Shown: positions 54,632 through 64,000 of the stretch, piece by piece
How the letters are laid out: each line of letters opens with the position of its first letter
Position numbering within the stretch: the first letter of the stretch is position 1
Source of the DNA: Typhlomys cinereus
Lineage: Eukaryota > Chordata > Mammalia > Rodentia > Platacanthomyidae
Direction of reading: 5' to 3'
NCBI GenBank assembly: GCA_023101885.1
Contig: JALPQD010000391.1
Location: 1,288,539-1,352,538 of the forward strand
DNA length: 64,000 nucleotides
Notes under the pieces: model-generated
The model's input: the letters and a program-made list of their open reading frames with translations, nothing else
What the model was told of the DNA's origin: nothing
Databases searched by the model: none
Position numbers and translations under genes: made by a program

Positions 54632-55015
54632 GATTCTTCTCTGTTGCTGTGAGATAAGACTCAAACTCAAGTAATTTAAAGGGAGAAAGAAACCATAAGA
54701 AAATTTGTCTTACAGGGCCAGAAGGGTCATGCAATCCATCATGGTGGAAAATGTATGGCCGACTGGCAGAAGCTGGAGGCAACCTAAGTCATGTCACTCA
54801 AGGAGGCTGAGCGCTGAAAACCTGCCAATCACAAGAGACGACTTCTCCCGGAAATAGGATGGAGCTAATCGACCTCAAAACCCACCCCATCACACACCTT
54901 CCTCCAGCCAGGCTCCGCCTTTTAAAGGTGCCATGACCTTCCCAAACAACTAAAATTTCAAACACATAAGCCTGTGGGGACAACTCACATTTCAAACCAT
55001 GATGGGGGGCACAAT
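54632..55015 (-). mobile_element. MaLR-type LTR, reverse
   Basis: 'gattcttctctgttgctgtgagataagactc', 'gggccagaagggtcatgcaatccatcatgg', 'cctccagccaggctccgccttttaaaggtgcc' and 'ataagcctgtggggacaactcacatttcaaaccatgatgg' trace the reverse LTR from end to start. Confidence 0.8.
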
Positions 55016-55739
55016 TAGATTATATGAGAATTGCCAACTCTGCTGCCATCGAAATTGTCAGAATGTGGAGAGAGGAACCCATGTGCATGGGGTGGAGATT
55101 ACACTTCCAAAAGTTGCTTTGTTCATGAAAACAAAGTGAATCTTGATCTCCAGACACATGCGTGCTGATGGATTGGAAATAGCTGATTGTAATGAAAGAG
55201 TCCAGTTTGTTGTCAAGAGCAAAAAAATCACCTCTGGGTCATAAATTTCCAATTGCAAAATTATATCTAAATGTCCCCAGAGACTTTCTCCAGACTGTGT
55301 CTGTAGTCTAGTGAAACTACCCTCAGTGTCAACCGTATTCCTTGTGGAGGGTAGGTACACTGACACTGCTTTCTTTGCGATGTCTTTTCAATAAGATTAT
55401 GTACATATGTGCACATATGTATATCCTGAGGTGCAAACATCACACTAAGCATATATATCAAAAGACTTTTAAGTAACTTTGAAGACCATTAGTCAAGTCT
55501 CTTCCTCTCTTCTCTAGTCTATTGTATTATAGCATCCCAGGAATATATAAAGCTGTTCCGGAATATTTTCCCAGCTTCTACTCAGCCTTCATTATTTAAA
55601 AAATTTGCTTTATATGCATAGTACATACATATAATATACATTACATATGTATACATATGTAACTGTGTTAGTGTCATCACTTGATGCCTCCTAGCACACT
55701 TATCAATAATTATACAAATTAAAATTAGACTCTGAGAAT
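55016..55739. other. Unrecognised unique DNA
   Basis: AT-rich with TACATATG-type repeats near 55615-55665. No exon recognised. Confidence 0.4.
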
Positions 55740-56035
55740 GTCTGCGAGGGATTGCCTCCATGACATTGACTGGTGTGGGTCGACCTGGCATAAAAGTGGG
55801 AAGCACCATCCTTGGGCTAGGAGACTTGGAGTGAATGAATGGAGAAGACAGACTGTGCAGAAGCAATCAGTTTTCCACTTCTGGATTCAACAGTTGCTTC
55901 TGGCTCTTGCTGCCTCAATTTCCCTGCTATGATGAACTGCGCTTCAAATCATGAGCCTAAATAGACCTGTTCTCTCTTTAGTTGCACGTGACAGGGTGAT
56001 TTGCCACAGTGACAGAGAAAAAGACTAAGATAATA
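55740..56035 (+). mobile_element. MaLR-type LTR, 3' part
   Basis: 'gcttctggctcttgctgcctcaatttccctgctatgatgaactgcgcttcaaatcatgagcctaaatagacc..ctttagttgcacgtgacagggtgatttgccacagtgacagag' is the standard right half and end. Confidence 0.78.
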
Positions 56036-57174
56036 ACACTGAACCAAAAAACAAATTAAGACAGTGAAATTGTTTCCCAGCAACTTCTCTACAGTCTAAC
56101 CTGTGACACGGGTCACAAAACAACTGCTAGTTACAAAGCATCCCCGTAGCAAATCTGTCCAGGATTGGGACGATCCCCTCTCCTCTCTTGATCATTCCCC
56201 AAGCTGCCCTCTCCTTTGCATTCCCCCTTATCTCTCTGTGGCATATGGCCACACTTTCACTGCCAGTGGTATACATTGGGCACCCAGTTATACACTAGTC
56301 TAGATGTCTGGACAATCATGTCTATCCTTTCTTAGACACTGCTGCTATAAACCCTCCATACTCACATTGTCATCCATATTTATCCATTAGCCCCTCAAGG
56401 TCTCTCTCATTTAAAACCAGTACTTGACCTGATATGCATAGAGCAGACATGTTATTGAAATGCAACAGGCGCTGACACCGCTATTTAATTGCATGGACAC
56501 TGTGTTTGCAATCTCTCCATATTTATGTGCCTGCTCACCTTGTCTCCTTCTTACTGTCTCCATGCAACATGCTCATAAAAGCTGTCAAAACAACACGACA
56601 TATAAACTCAGAACAGATTCAATGAACTGTTTCAGCTGCTTTTTCTTCTCATTTCCTTCCACTCGCTTCAGGAATCCTTGGGCTTTGACGGTGGGAATTG
56701 CAAAACCCTCAGGGCAAATCCCTCTGTGGCTCATTCTGCATCTTATTTAGAGCTGGTATCCAGAGGCTGGAAGTAATTCTGAGCAGGCCAATGTCACCGC
56801 GGCTCAGGTGACTCGCGACATCACTCAAATTTGTCAATATTCTCCCTTATCTTGGCCAGAAGTAATGTGCCAGCCATGGGGACTCACGCGGCACCGGGGT
56901 TCAGTTCCACGTGCTGGTATGTGGAGAACATAATGAGCCCAGATTTGGGGCTCCATCCTTCACTCAGCAGAAAAGAAATGGTTGGAGTGCAGTGGGGTGG
57001 GCTAGAGTGAGATGCAAAGATAAATCCCCCAGAGAGCACGGGTTAGTAAACACTGGAATATGTTACCAAAGGAAGTAGAAGAAAGTGTTTTTCCCTCGTG
57101 GGTGTTCGTTTGTTTTCCTTAAGTACACTTTCCCCAGCATCTGGACTTACTGACAGATGGTCCTTCTTGAATCC
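56036..57174. other. Unrecognised unique DNA
   Basis: About 1.1 kb, no repeat or exon recognised. Confidence 0.4.
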
Positions 57175-57325
57175 AGGAAAACAGCCTTGCTGACCTTTGG
57201 TGTGTACCTGGCTTGCTCCGGTCTCTCCTTAAATGTCATTTCCGCTGAGAAGCCTTTCCCTCCTCCCCATTCTAATTAGATGCCCTTCTTTGTCTGCTCT
57301 TCCTAGCCGGTGATTTTCTTTTCTT
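57175..57325 (+). mobile_element. L2 3'-region remnant
   Basis: 'tggcttgctccggtctctccttaaatgtcatttccgctgagaagcctttccctcc' matches the L2 'aaatgtcacctcctcagagaggccttccc' segment. Confidence 0.6.
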
Positions 57326-57394
57326 TCTCTTTCCAGCAAATTCTAATTCTACGTATTTACTTACTTCTGCCTATGCAGGGCCAGTTGTCAAACA

Positions 57395-57780
57395 TTTGCC
57401 AGCCCACCACTGCGCCTCATTATTCTCCTGTTCCCCCTTTGCTCCCAGGCAGCAGCCAAATTGGCCCTTCAAATACTAGAACTGGCTCAAGCCATCTCTC
57501 AGCTCATAGACTTCGAAGGGTTTCTTAGCTCCCACCCTAACAAACCAAAATTCTAACTATAGCTGTACCAGTTCTGTGCCATTTGCCAGATAGGTATTTG
57601 AATCTTACTCTCTTCCCTGTGACTTGCTGTTTCAGCTCCATCCAGACCCCGCTGTCACTCAAAATTACCAAGCAGGGTCTCTCTACCTGGAATGTTCTTC
57701 CGCAGTGGGACAAAGCTGGCTGCCTTTATTGCATGAACTTGTTCCTTTGCCCACACGTTGCCTCTGACTCATCCACACAA
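57395..57780 (+). mobile_element. L2 3'-region remnant
   Basis: 'caggcagcagccaaattggcccttcaaatactag', 'cgaagggtttcttagctccc' and 'cctggaatgttcttccgcag..tggctgcc' follow L2 in order. It lies downstream of a fragment that should come after it, so two separate insertions or a rearrangement. Confidence 0.6.
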
Positions 57781-57906
57781 ACCAGCAGCCACCACAGCCA
57801 AGAGACTTTCAATGCTACTTTACCTGTTTTATCTTTTTATTTCCCCCCCCCATGGATTCTTACTCTTTTTTTTTGGTGGGGTCTGTCTTTTAATTGTCGG
57901 ATACCA
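57781..57906. other. Unrecognised DNA
   Basis: C10 and T10 homopolymers near 57844 and 57867. Confidence 0.35.
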
Positions 57907-59990
57907 TGTGCTATGATTTGAACATGACACGTCCCCAGAGGCTCACGTTTGAACAGTCCTTGAGCTGTTTTGAAAAGTTATGGGATCTTTGTAGGTGGGG
58001 TCTAGTAGTCACGGGAAGGTCATCCAGAAATAGGCCTTAGCTTCTCAGTCTAGACTCGCTTCCGGTCTGAGTGCTCTGTTTCCTGGTCAACAGTATGCAA
58101 CAATTGGCTGAGTCCAGCTGCCACTGTCTTGGCATAAGTTATTCTAGATGCCACATGTTCTCTGCCATGGAGGACAGCTACCCTTAAATCATGAACCCAC
58201 CAAAGCCTCCTTTAAGCTGTTTTTGCCAGAGGCCAAAAATAGGAACAACGAAGGGTAGCCATTGCTATGGTAAGCCTGACCGCGTGACTGAGAGACCCTT
58301 GGAGCTAGTTCCAAGGAAACACATAGAATCCTACAGAGATACAGGCTAGAGAAATCCTGGAATGTTGTAAGCAGAGCTTAATGGGCCATTTTGATGGGAG
58401 TGGAGAAACCGAGATGCCAACCAGGGTGTAGGCTATGCGGACCCTGCTCGCGAGGTTTCAGAGGAAAATATCACTTCATCAGGACGGGGGGGGGGGCAGG
58501 CGGCCATCTTTGTTACAGTCTGGCAAAGTGTCTGGCGATGGCCCACTCGTGTCTTGATCGTTTGAGTGAAGCAGCATTCGGCCATCTTGTAGTAATTTAC
58601 TTGACATGGACAACATAGAATTGAGGCTGTGGCAAAGGTAACCACTCACTGCTTTAGCTAGATTTACAGTAGGAGAGAATATGAAAGACTGTGTTAGGTT
58701 GGTGAGGTTAGGAACGTGACCAGCTGAAAGTTGCCAACTAGCTTGGTGAAAACGAAGCTGCCGTAACTGTCAGAGGCTTTGCCAGGAAAGAGGAACCACA
58801 TGCTTTGCACTAGGAAAAGTGTCTTCAAGGCAAGAACCTAGCTGGAAAGGCTGAGGGTTCTAAAAATGAAGGTCCACTTGAAAACAGACATTTATCAGGA
58901 GAGTTCCTGCAAACAGAGAACCTCTAGGATGTCTCTGCTGGAAAACAGCTGCCTACGAAGATGTTTACTCTGTGTCTAGCTTGCAGGCACTCTGAGGCTG
59001 CTACAACCGTGCTCCAAAGATGCCAAAGAACATCTTGAGCTGGCAGCAGAACTTGTCATTGACCATGTGGTGCTGGTTTTGTAGACATACAGGATGCTAA
59101 AAGAGCACTTAGATCATTGAGGCTTGCCCTGAATATGTGTCCAGGTAAGAGGTGTCCATCAAGATTAGGCAGAGAGAACCCAAGAGGCCGATGTGTGAAG
59201 CTGTGGATGTGAAGCGTACGTTGCAGCGTGACCCCAGGGTGCTGGAGATGACATCCACAAAGAAGGTTCCAAGTACTGAGGAGAGCTGGCCCAAGGGAGA
59301 GGCCACATGCACGCCAGCCACGAGGCAGACCCTAGACCACTGGAGCCCAGCTAAGGCCACCATGACCTGGATCCTGGACATGGAATTCTACAGCTTAGCA
59401 TCTGTCGTATGTTTCAGTTTTGCTTTATAATCTCTCCTTGCTGCCTTCTTGGTCCTTCATTTTTTGGAATGGGAATATTTATTCTGTGTCACTGTATATT
59501 GGAAATACTTTTTTTTGTTCCGTTTGCAGGGACATTCAGCTCAGAGTTTCTCTTGAATCTCAAGAGAGACTCGAGACCTTGAGTTGTTGGGCAGTGTGGA
59601 GCTTATTAAGACCCTGGGGACTTCTGGATTAGAGTGAATGAAACTGCCTTGTGAAATTGTCGTGAGCTGTGTGTGGCCATAGGCACAGTTGGAATGTGAA
59701 ATGTCTCCATCATGTACATGCGCTTGAGGACTTGGTCCCAGTAGGTGGTACTGTTGGGGGAGGAGGTGGGGCCTCATTCACTGGGAGATGAAACGAAAGG
59801 TTACAGCTTCTGCCCCAAGCGTTCTGCTTCCTGGTTACTACAATGTCAGCTATGGACAAAGCCGGTCTGGCCATCAGGCCCCCTGCCAAGAAGGAATGCA
59901 CCCCCTTGCACCCTAAGGCAAAATAAATCCTTCTGTGAAGTTACTTCTGCAAAGCATTCGGTCAGCAGTGAGAACAGTAGCTCCCACAAT
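57907..59990 (+). mobile_element. Near-complete MaLR retrotransposon (LTR-interior-LTR)
   Basis: The 5' LTR (about 57907-58258) opens 'tgctatgatttgaacatgacacgtccccagaggc' and ends in the 'caaagcctcctttaagctg..' block. The interior (about 58259-59681) carries landmarks of MT/ORR1 interiors: 'catctgtcgtatgtttcagttttgcttt', 'ttttggaatgggaatatttattctgtgtcactgtatattgg', 'gggacattcagctcagag'. The 3' LTR (about 59682-59990) opens 'ttggaatgtgaaatgtctccatc'. MaLR interiors are non-coding, and no gag, pol or env frame is present. Mobilised in the past by ERVL machinery in trans. Confidence 0.85.
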
Positions 59991-60054
59991 GCTCTCTGGC
60001 TTTACTATGCACGGCATGATGTTATGAACAATGTGCACAAACACTGAGCAATAG
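59991..60054. other. Junction DNA between the MaLR element and L1M
   Basis: Short stretch with no recognised feature. Confidence 0.4.
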
Positions 60055-60300
60055 CTAAATCTAGTGAACTGCAAATTCATCACCTTGCAAAGTTCTTTTG
60101 TGGTGCCAACACCTAACAGTTTTCCTTTTTACAAGAATACAATCTGTACAGCCATTAACTGTAGTCACCTGACTGTAGGTTCTCTTGAAATTTGTTCTTC
60201 CCGTCCAGCCTTAGTTATACACACACTGGCCAACGTCTCCTCATCTCCCCTAACCACCCCGCTTCTAGGATAAAACATTCCCCACGTTGCACTCTGATTT
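60055..60300 (-). mobile_element. L1M 3'-UTR remnant, reverse
   Basis: 'tacagccattaactgtagtcacctgactgtaggttctcttgaaatttgttcttcccgtccagccttag' and 'ggccaacgtctcctcatctcccctaacc' match the antisense L1M 3' UTR. Confidence 0.8.
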
Positions 60301-60334
60301 TATGAAATTAGCTTTAAAAACTTCCTCATATGGT

Positions 60335-60480
60335 CCTGCAACATGGCTCAGCAAATCAAGGTGCCTGTGTCCAAACCTGGATCTGATTCAATCCTCAGAG
60401 ACCACATGGCAAGAAAGAACCAGCTTCCAAAAGTTGTCTTCTGACCTCCACACATATAACCAATGACTGCATGAGTCATC
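60335..60480 (+). mobile_element. Old tRNA-SINE fragment
   Basis: 'cctgcaacatggctcagcaaatcaaggtgcctgtgtccaaacctggatctgattcaatcc' (tRNA-like head), 'gaccacatggcaagaaagaaccagcttccaaaagttgtcttctgacctccacac' (B2/B4-class body), leading into a TCTA microsatellite. Confidence 0.7.
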
Positions 60481-60483
60481 ATT

Positions 60484-60484
60484 C

Positions 60485-60539
<55 letters not shown>
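60484..60539. repeat. (TCTA)n tetranucleotide microsatellite
   Basis: About 14 units of TCTA, followed by variant TCTG/TCTACC units. Probably the expanded tail of the preceding SINE; likely polymorphic. Confidence 0.95.
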
Positions 60540-60544
60540 GTCTA

Positions 60545-61868
60545 CCTACTTATCTCATTTTCCTTCACCTAACTAGACATGATAGACCTCCTCTCTCTTG
60601 CTTAGCACCCTTCCCCAGCTCTTGGGACCATGCCCAGCCCACACTAAGTAAGTCACAAAGACTTTTTGCATTAAAGAACTGTTTCATCATAGCTAATCAA
60701 ATACTTTGGAACTAATAAGTACTCCATAAATACGTAGGAAACTGACAAGTACATATGAATTTTTCTCCAAAATTCACAATATTGCCCGGTCACCAAGTAA
60801 GGTCTTCCACAGATCCCAGAGGATGTATCTTTTTCATGGTAGATCCCACCAAGTACATACTAATTACACATAATTATATGCTACCATCAGAGATTCCCAG
60901 GATGCGATGTAAAGCAGATGAATGCAGTAGTACATTCCGATCATTTAAGCACACTCACTCCTGTAGTGTCCCGAACATGGAGCAGTCAAGACAGAGCCCC
61001 GTGCAGAACAGAAACACACATATTGAGGTCCCTCCTCACTGTGCCTCTTTTTATTATATTGGTCCTTTCACATATTTTTGATGTTTTGAGGAGACAGCTA
61101 GCTGATAGTTTCCTTTATTTTTTGGTGACACGGACTAAGCTATTAAAGAGCAAAACCAAATTTGCACATGATGTTTTCCTTTTGTTTAAAACCATCATCG
61201 CATTCAGATTTCGTTGTAAGTTTCCACCTATGCTTCCAGGGGTCTTCGTAAGGTTCTACCCTCTGCTCCTGTTTCCAAAGTAAAGCCTCACCCACTCAGA
61301 AGTCTATCATGTGTTATATCATGTGTTACTTTTTTAAAACTTTCCTGTTTCTGTCGGCCCCTTTGTTCTCCATACTTCTCTGTCCTCTCTTTTGTTTAAA
61401 ATCTCATTTAGCATCCTCCTGAGGGGAGAACACGAGATTACAGTCTAACGACTGTAATGAGAATGGGTTAAGTTGGGGCCATTTCCCATTTTCATTACAA
61501 TCTTGGTGGCAAGAATAATGTAACGGAATTTTTAATGCCTCATATATTACACGAACATTTTCCCGTGAGTTCCTGCTCCTTTTCTGCGGTCCGCGCTGTG
61601 GCTGTGTGCTGTAGAACCTTGATCTTTTTATACTCTGCATTATAATCAATTGGCCATTTCACCCCCTCCCCATAGATTACAGTCAAACAAGTGAAAAATA
61701 TTTTGATCTATGGCGCACCCCTGCATCTCCTGACTGTAAAATCCTATCACCTGCGGACTGGTACTTGGAGAAAGCCATTGAAAGCAATGATTCAAAGCAG
61801 AACAGAGTGCAAAATAATAAATAAATGAGAAGGCAAGGCTTCTACGGACAGGCACTGCTCAAAGGGCA
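60545..61868. other. Unrecognised unique DNA
   Basis: About 1.3 kb; no repeat or exon recognised. Frames of 108 and 121 codons at 60755-61283 have no signature. Confidence 0.4.
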
Positions 61869-61888
61869 CTCTGGGAGTTGTAGTTTTG
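61869..61888 (-). promoter_or_regulatory. ZNF143/STAF-like motif
   Basis: On the minus strand the sequence reads ACAAAACTACAACTCCCAGA, close to the known ZNF143 word ACTACAANTCCCAG. No evident promoter around it. Confidence 0.4.
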
Positions 61889-64000
61889 TCACTCCGCGTA
61901 GGGTTTGTTCCTTTCATTAGAGGGAGTACTTAGGGCATTGGGAATCCGCCTACAATACGATCACCCTTGAAACAGGAATTGTCACAAATTCTTGTTACAG
62001 CAGGTATGGTACTCTGACCAGCAGTGTAGGCCTCACTTGGAGGGTAAGGAAAATGCCTAAAGTCAGACCTCGGCCCAAATTTCTTGGGTTAGAATCTGTA
62101 TTTTACTGAGGCCCTTGCGTGCCTGGCGCGCCCTGCACAGGATAGAAGGGCTGTGTTTGGCACAGCCAAAGGAGCATCTCCGTCCTCATCCTCAAGCGAC
62201 CCCCGAGGCCTACTGTGGGACCCCAAAGTCAGGAATACCCACCAAGGCCTTTCCCCTGGCTTCTTGGAATCAACGCCCCCAGGTCAGCTCTGGGCTGAGC
62301 TTTGCTTTCAACCACCTGCCTATCTGGGTTTGGCTTTCTAGAGCCTTCAAATCTTATGACAAACTGATTATCCAAAGGCCTTTTGACAGAAACACCTCGG
62401 TCTCAATCTATGCCTTGTCTTCACTATAGAGACGGCATCCCATTTCCTTGCACCTCTGTGTCTGTACTTATGAAAGGGAAACGACAGATTGTCAGAAGTA
62501 TTTAGAGCGTAAGATCATATGGCTATACTGAAGAGATCCTCCATTCTCAGAGACACAAACACACTCCCTACAGTGTCACAAGCCAAATGAAAAATCTCTG
62601 CCTGTGCTGAACCGGCCTGTGTGGGAGGTCAGTTCTGTGGCCCCCACTACTTCAGAGAACAAGTTTTCCTCACCATAGTTCTCTGTAATTCCTAAGACCA
62701 CCATCCTGGTCTGCTCCACGAAGGCTTATTGTCACAGTAGCAAAGGATTATGGTCCAGGTAGACTCTGCTGACCAGTGGATGCTACCCAGCTGGAAGGGA
62801 GTGGAGCATGGTCTTTCTCTGCATGCTCCACTCCCACTCATGATGCAAGCTTGGACTTGTGGGTGGGCACCAGAAGCCCCCAGCACATTCTCCTAGTAGG
62901 GTTATTTTAGGACTTAAAGGAGTTATGAACATAAATTATACTGCACATTGCCTGGGATTCCGCCGATCCTACACACAGACACACAAAATGATCTCACAAA
63001 GCCATTCTCACCTAGAATCTTCCATACACCTGTGCTACTTTACACCCTGGCTACATGGAGTGAGCCAGGCAGCTTGTCGCCCTTAGCAAGGTAGGAATGT
63101 AGGCTATACCACCTGCTACAGTGCACAAGGGGGGACGGGGGGGGGAGTCAGCAGCCGTCACTGACTGTGGTTATTTGCTGCCCTACATCCACATGCACAG
63201 GAACTGGAGGGAATCACAGCAGAAGAAATCTCATGCATGGTGGGATGGGAAAGTGTCTCACTGCCACAAACTAAACTCATTAGCTAGTCAGCATTTAGCC
63301 ACATGGGAAGGGTTAGACATGTGACCTACTCAATGTCACTCCAACCCTCACTAGGAAAAATATTCCTTCCACATCAAGAAGTAAAACATTTTCTATGTAC
63401 TCCACCCGGGGTTCCAAACTCCTGATGGTTGGCGATTAAGATGCATCCCACCCAGTATTTCAAATGAATTACATGCCCCTAAATGAGAACAAGCATTGAT
63501 CCAAATCACTACATTTAACATGTCTTCAGAATATCATTGTGGATCTTCCTATAAGTGGGAAAATACACACAAAATGGAAATAAAGTTGGTGTCCAGTAAG
63601 GAACTTGCTGTGATTAATTCAAGGTATTCTTGAAGTTTAATACATTGCCAACTTCCTTCATCGCATCTCCTTTCCTCCATATATTCTTCGACTCGACCCT
63701 TCTCCAAGACCTTATCACATCACACGTGCATCATAACCTCTAAGAGATTCTCTCTGGTCTGAGTCATGCTGTGTCTTAGTTCTGCTTCCCGTCACCCTGA
63801 CCTTGAACCTGGTTTGAGTCTCTGAGCTTCCCCTTGTCTTGCTGTGTAACCCCATCATATGCCTCCGTTCCAGCCATTACACGAATACCTTCTCCACCGC
63901 CTGACTTTCGCTCAGTTCCCAGCCCGATGCTCCAGTCTCTTGGGACTGGGTCTTTTTGTCCCTTAGTCCGTTCAGAGATTTGCCCGATCACCAGTCCTGT
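61889..64000. other. Unrecognised unique DNA
   Basis: About 2.1 kb with no recognised transposon, exon or RNA. G-rich homopolymer at about 63138-63146. Candidate for conserved non-coding elements or a nearby gene outside the window. Confidence 0.4.

Noticed and set aside
59152..59430. 92-codon plus-strand frame
   Set aside because: It falls in the non-coding interior of a MaLR element and matches no retroviral protein pattern.
60484..60539. Regular short-period array
   Set aside because: Plain TCTA microsatellite without spacers.
1..64000. Microbial defence, phage or operon systems
   Set aside because: Sequence is plainly vertebrate nuclear DNA, with no dense coding or ribosome-binding sites.

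Overview
The window is mammalian nuclear DNA, most likely from a rodent. The evidence is dense (CA)n/(GT)n repeats, CpG depletion, no long ORFs, and a repeat population of rodent type: B1, B4, B1-ID fusion and ID SINEs, MaLR LTRs with MT/ORR1-like ends, plus decayed L1M, L2 and MIR fossils. The most abundant young repeat is a tRNA-derived SINE. Its 5' half resembles ID/B2, but its 3' body does not match murine B2. That body, together with the B1-then-ID fusion near 13.5 kb, argues against mouse, rat or hamster. It fits a castorimorph such as a pocket mouse, kangaroo rat or gopher, whose published Geo/IDL-Geo SINEs look similar. The lineage assignment is inference; I could not search.

I find no protein-coding gene, rRNA, functional tRNA, CRISPR array or microbial system. 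Open frames of 60-200 codons are chance frames, frames in simple repeats (poly Cys-Val or Ser-Phe), or frames inside transposon fossils. The window is best read as intergenic or deep-intronic DNA.

Layout. 0-6.5 kb: old SINEs, AT-rich DNA and a faint L2. 6.5-8.7 kb: a MaLR LTR with a perfect CTCF-like core, split by a SINE, then another SINE. 8.7-12.3 kb: mostly unique and GC-richer. 12.3-15 kb: two L1M 3' ends on the plus strand with a B1-ID insertion, then a reverse MaLR LTR. 15-18.5 kb: unique, with a small CpG cluster near 16.85 kb. 18.5-21.7 kb: SINEs, L1M, a MaLR LTR and an ID element. 23.1-26.2 kb: B1, SINE, B4, a young SINE, MIR, MaLR and an L1 reverse-transcriptase remnant. 26.2-33 kb: the longest repeat-poor stretch, interrupted by a SINE whose tail has grown into a ~315-bp polypyrimidine tract. 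34-37 kb: several SINEs and an exact 192-bp direct duplication. 37-48.5 kb: L1M, a three-layer SINE insertion nest, and further SINE and LTR copies. 49.8-60.3 kb: LTR-rich, with an L1M interrupted by a MaLR and a near-complete MaLR element (LTR, non-coding interior, LTR). 60.5-64 kb: mostly unique, with a ZNF143-like motif.

The most useful observations are the tRNA-SINE family (older subfamily A, younger subfamily B with intact target-site duplications), a CTCF-like core in subfamily A and in one LTR, the 192-bp duplication, and a few repeat-free segments that could be conserved regulatory DNA. Repeat-family names rest on remembered consensus patterns and boundaries are approximate. Stretches where I recognise nothing are listed explicitly.
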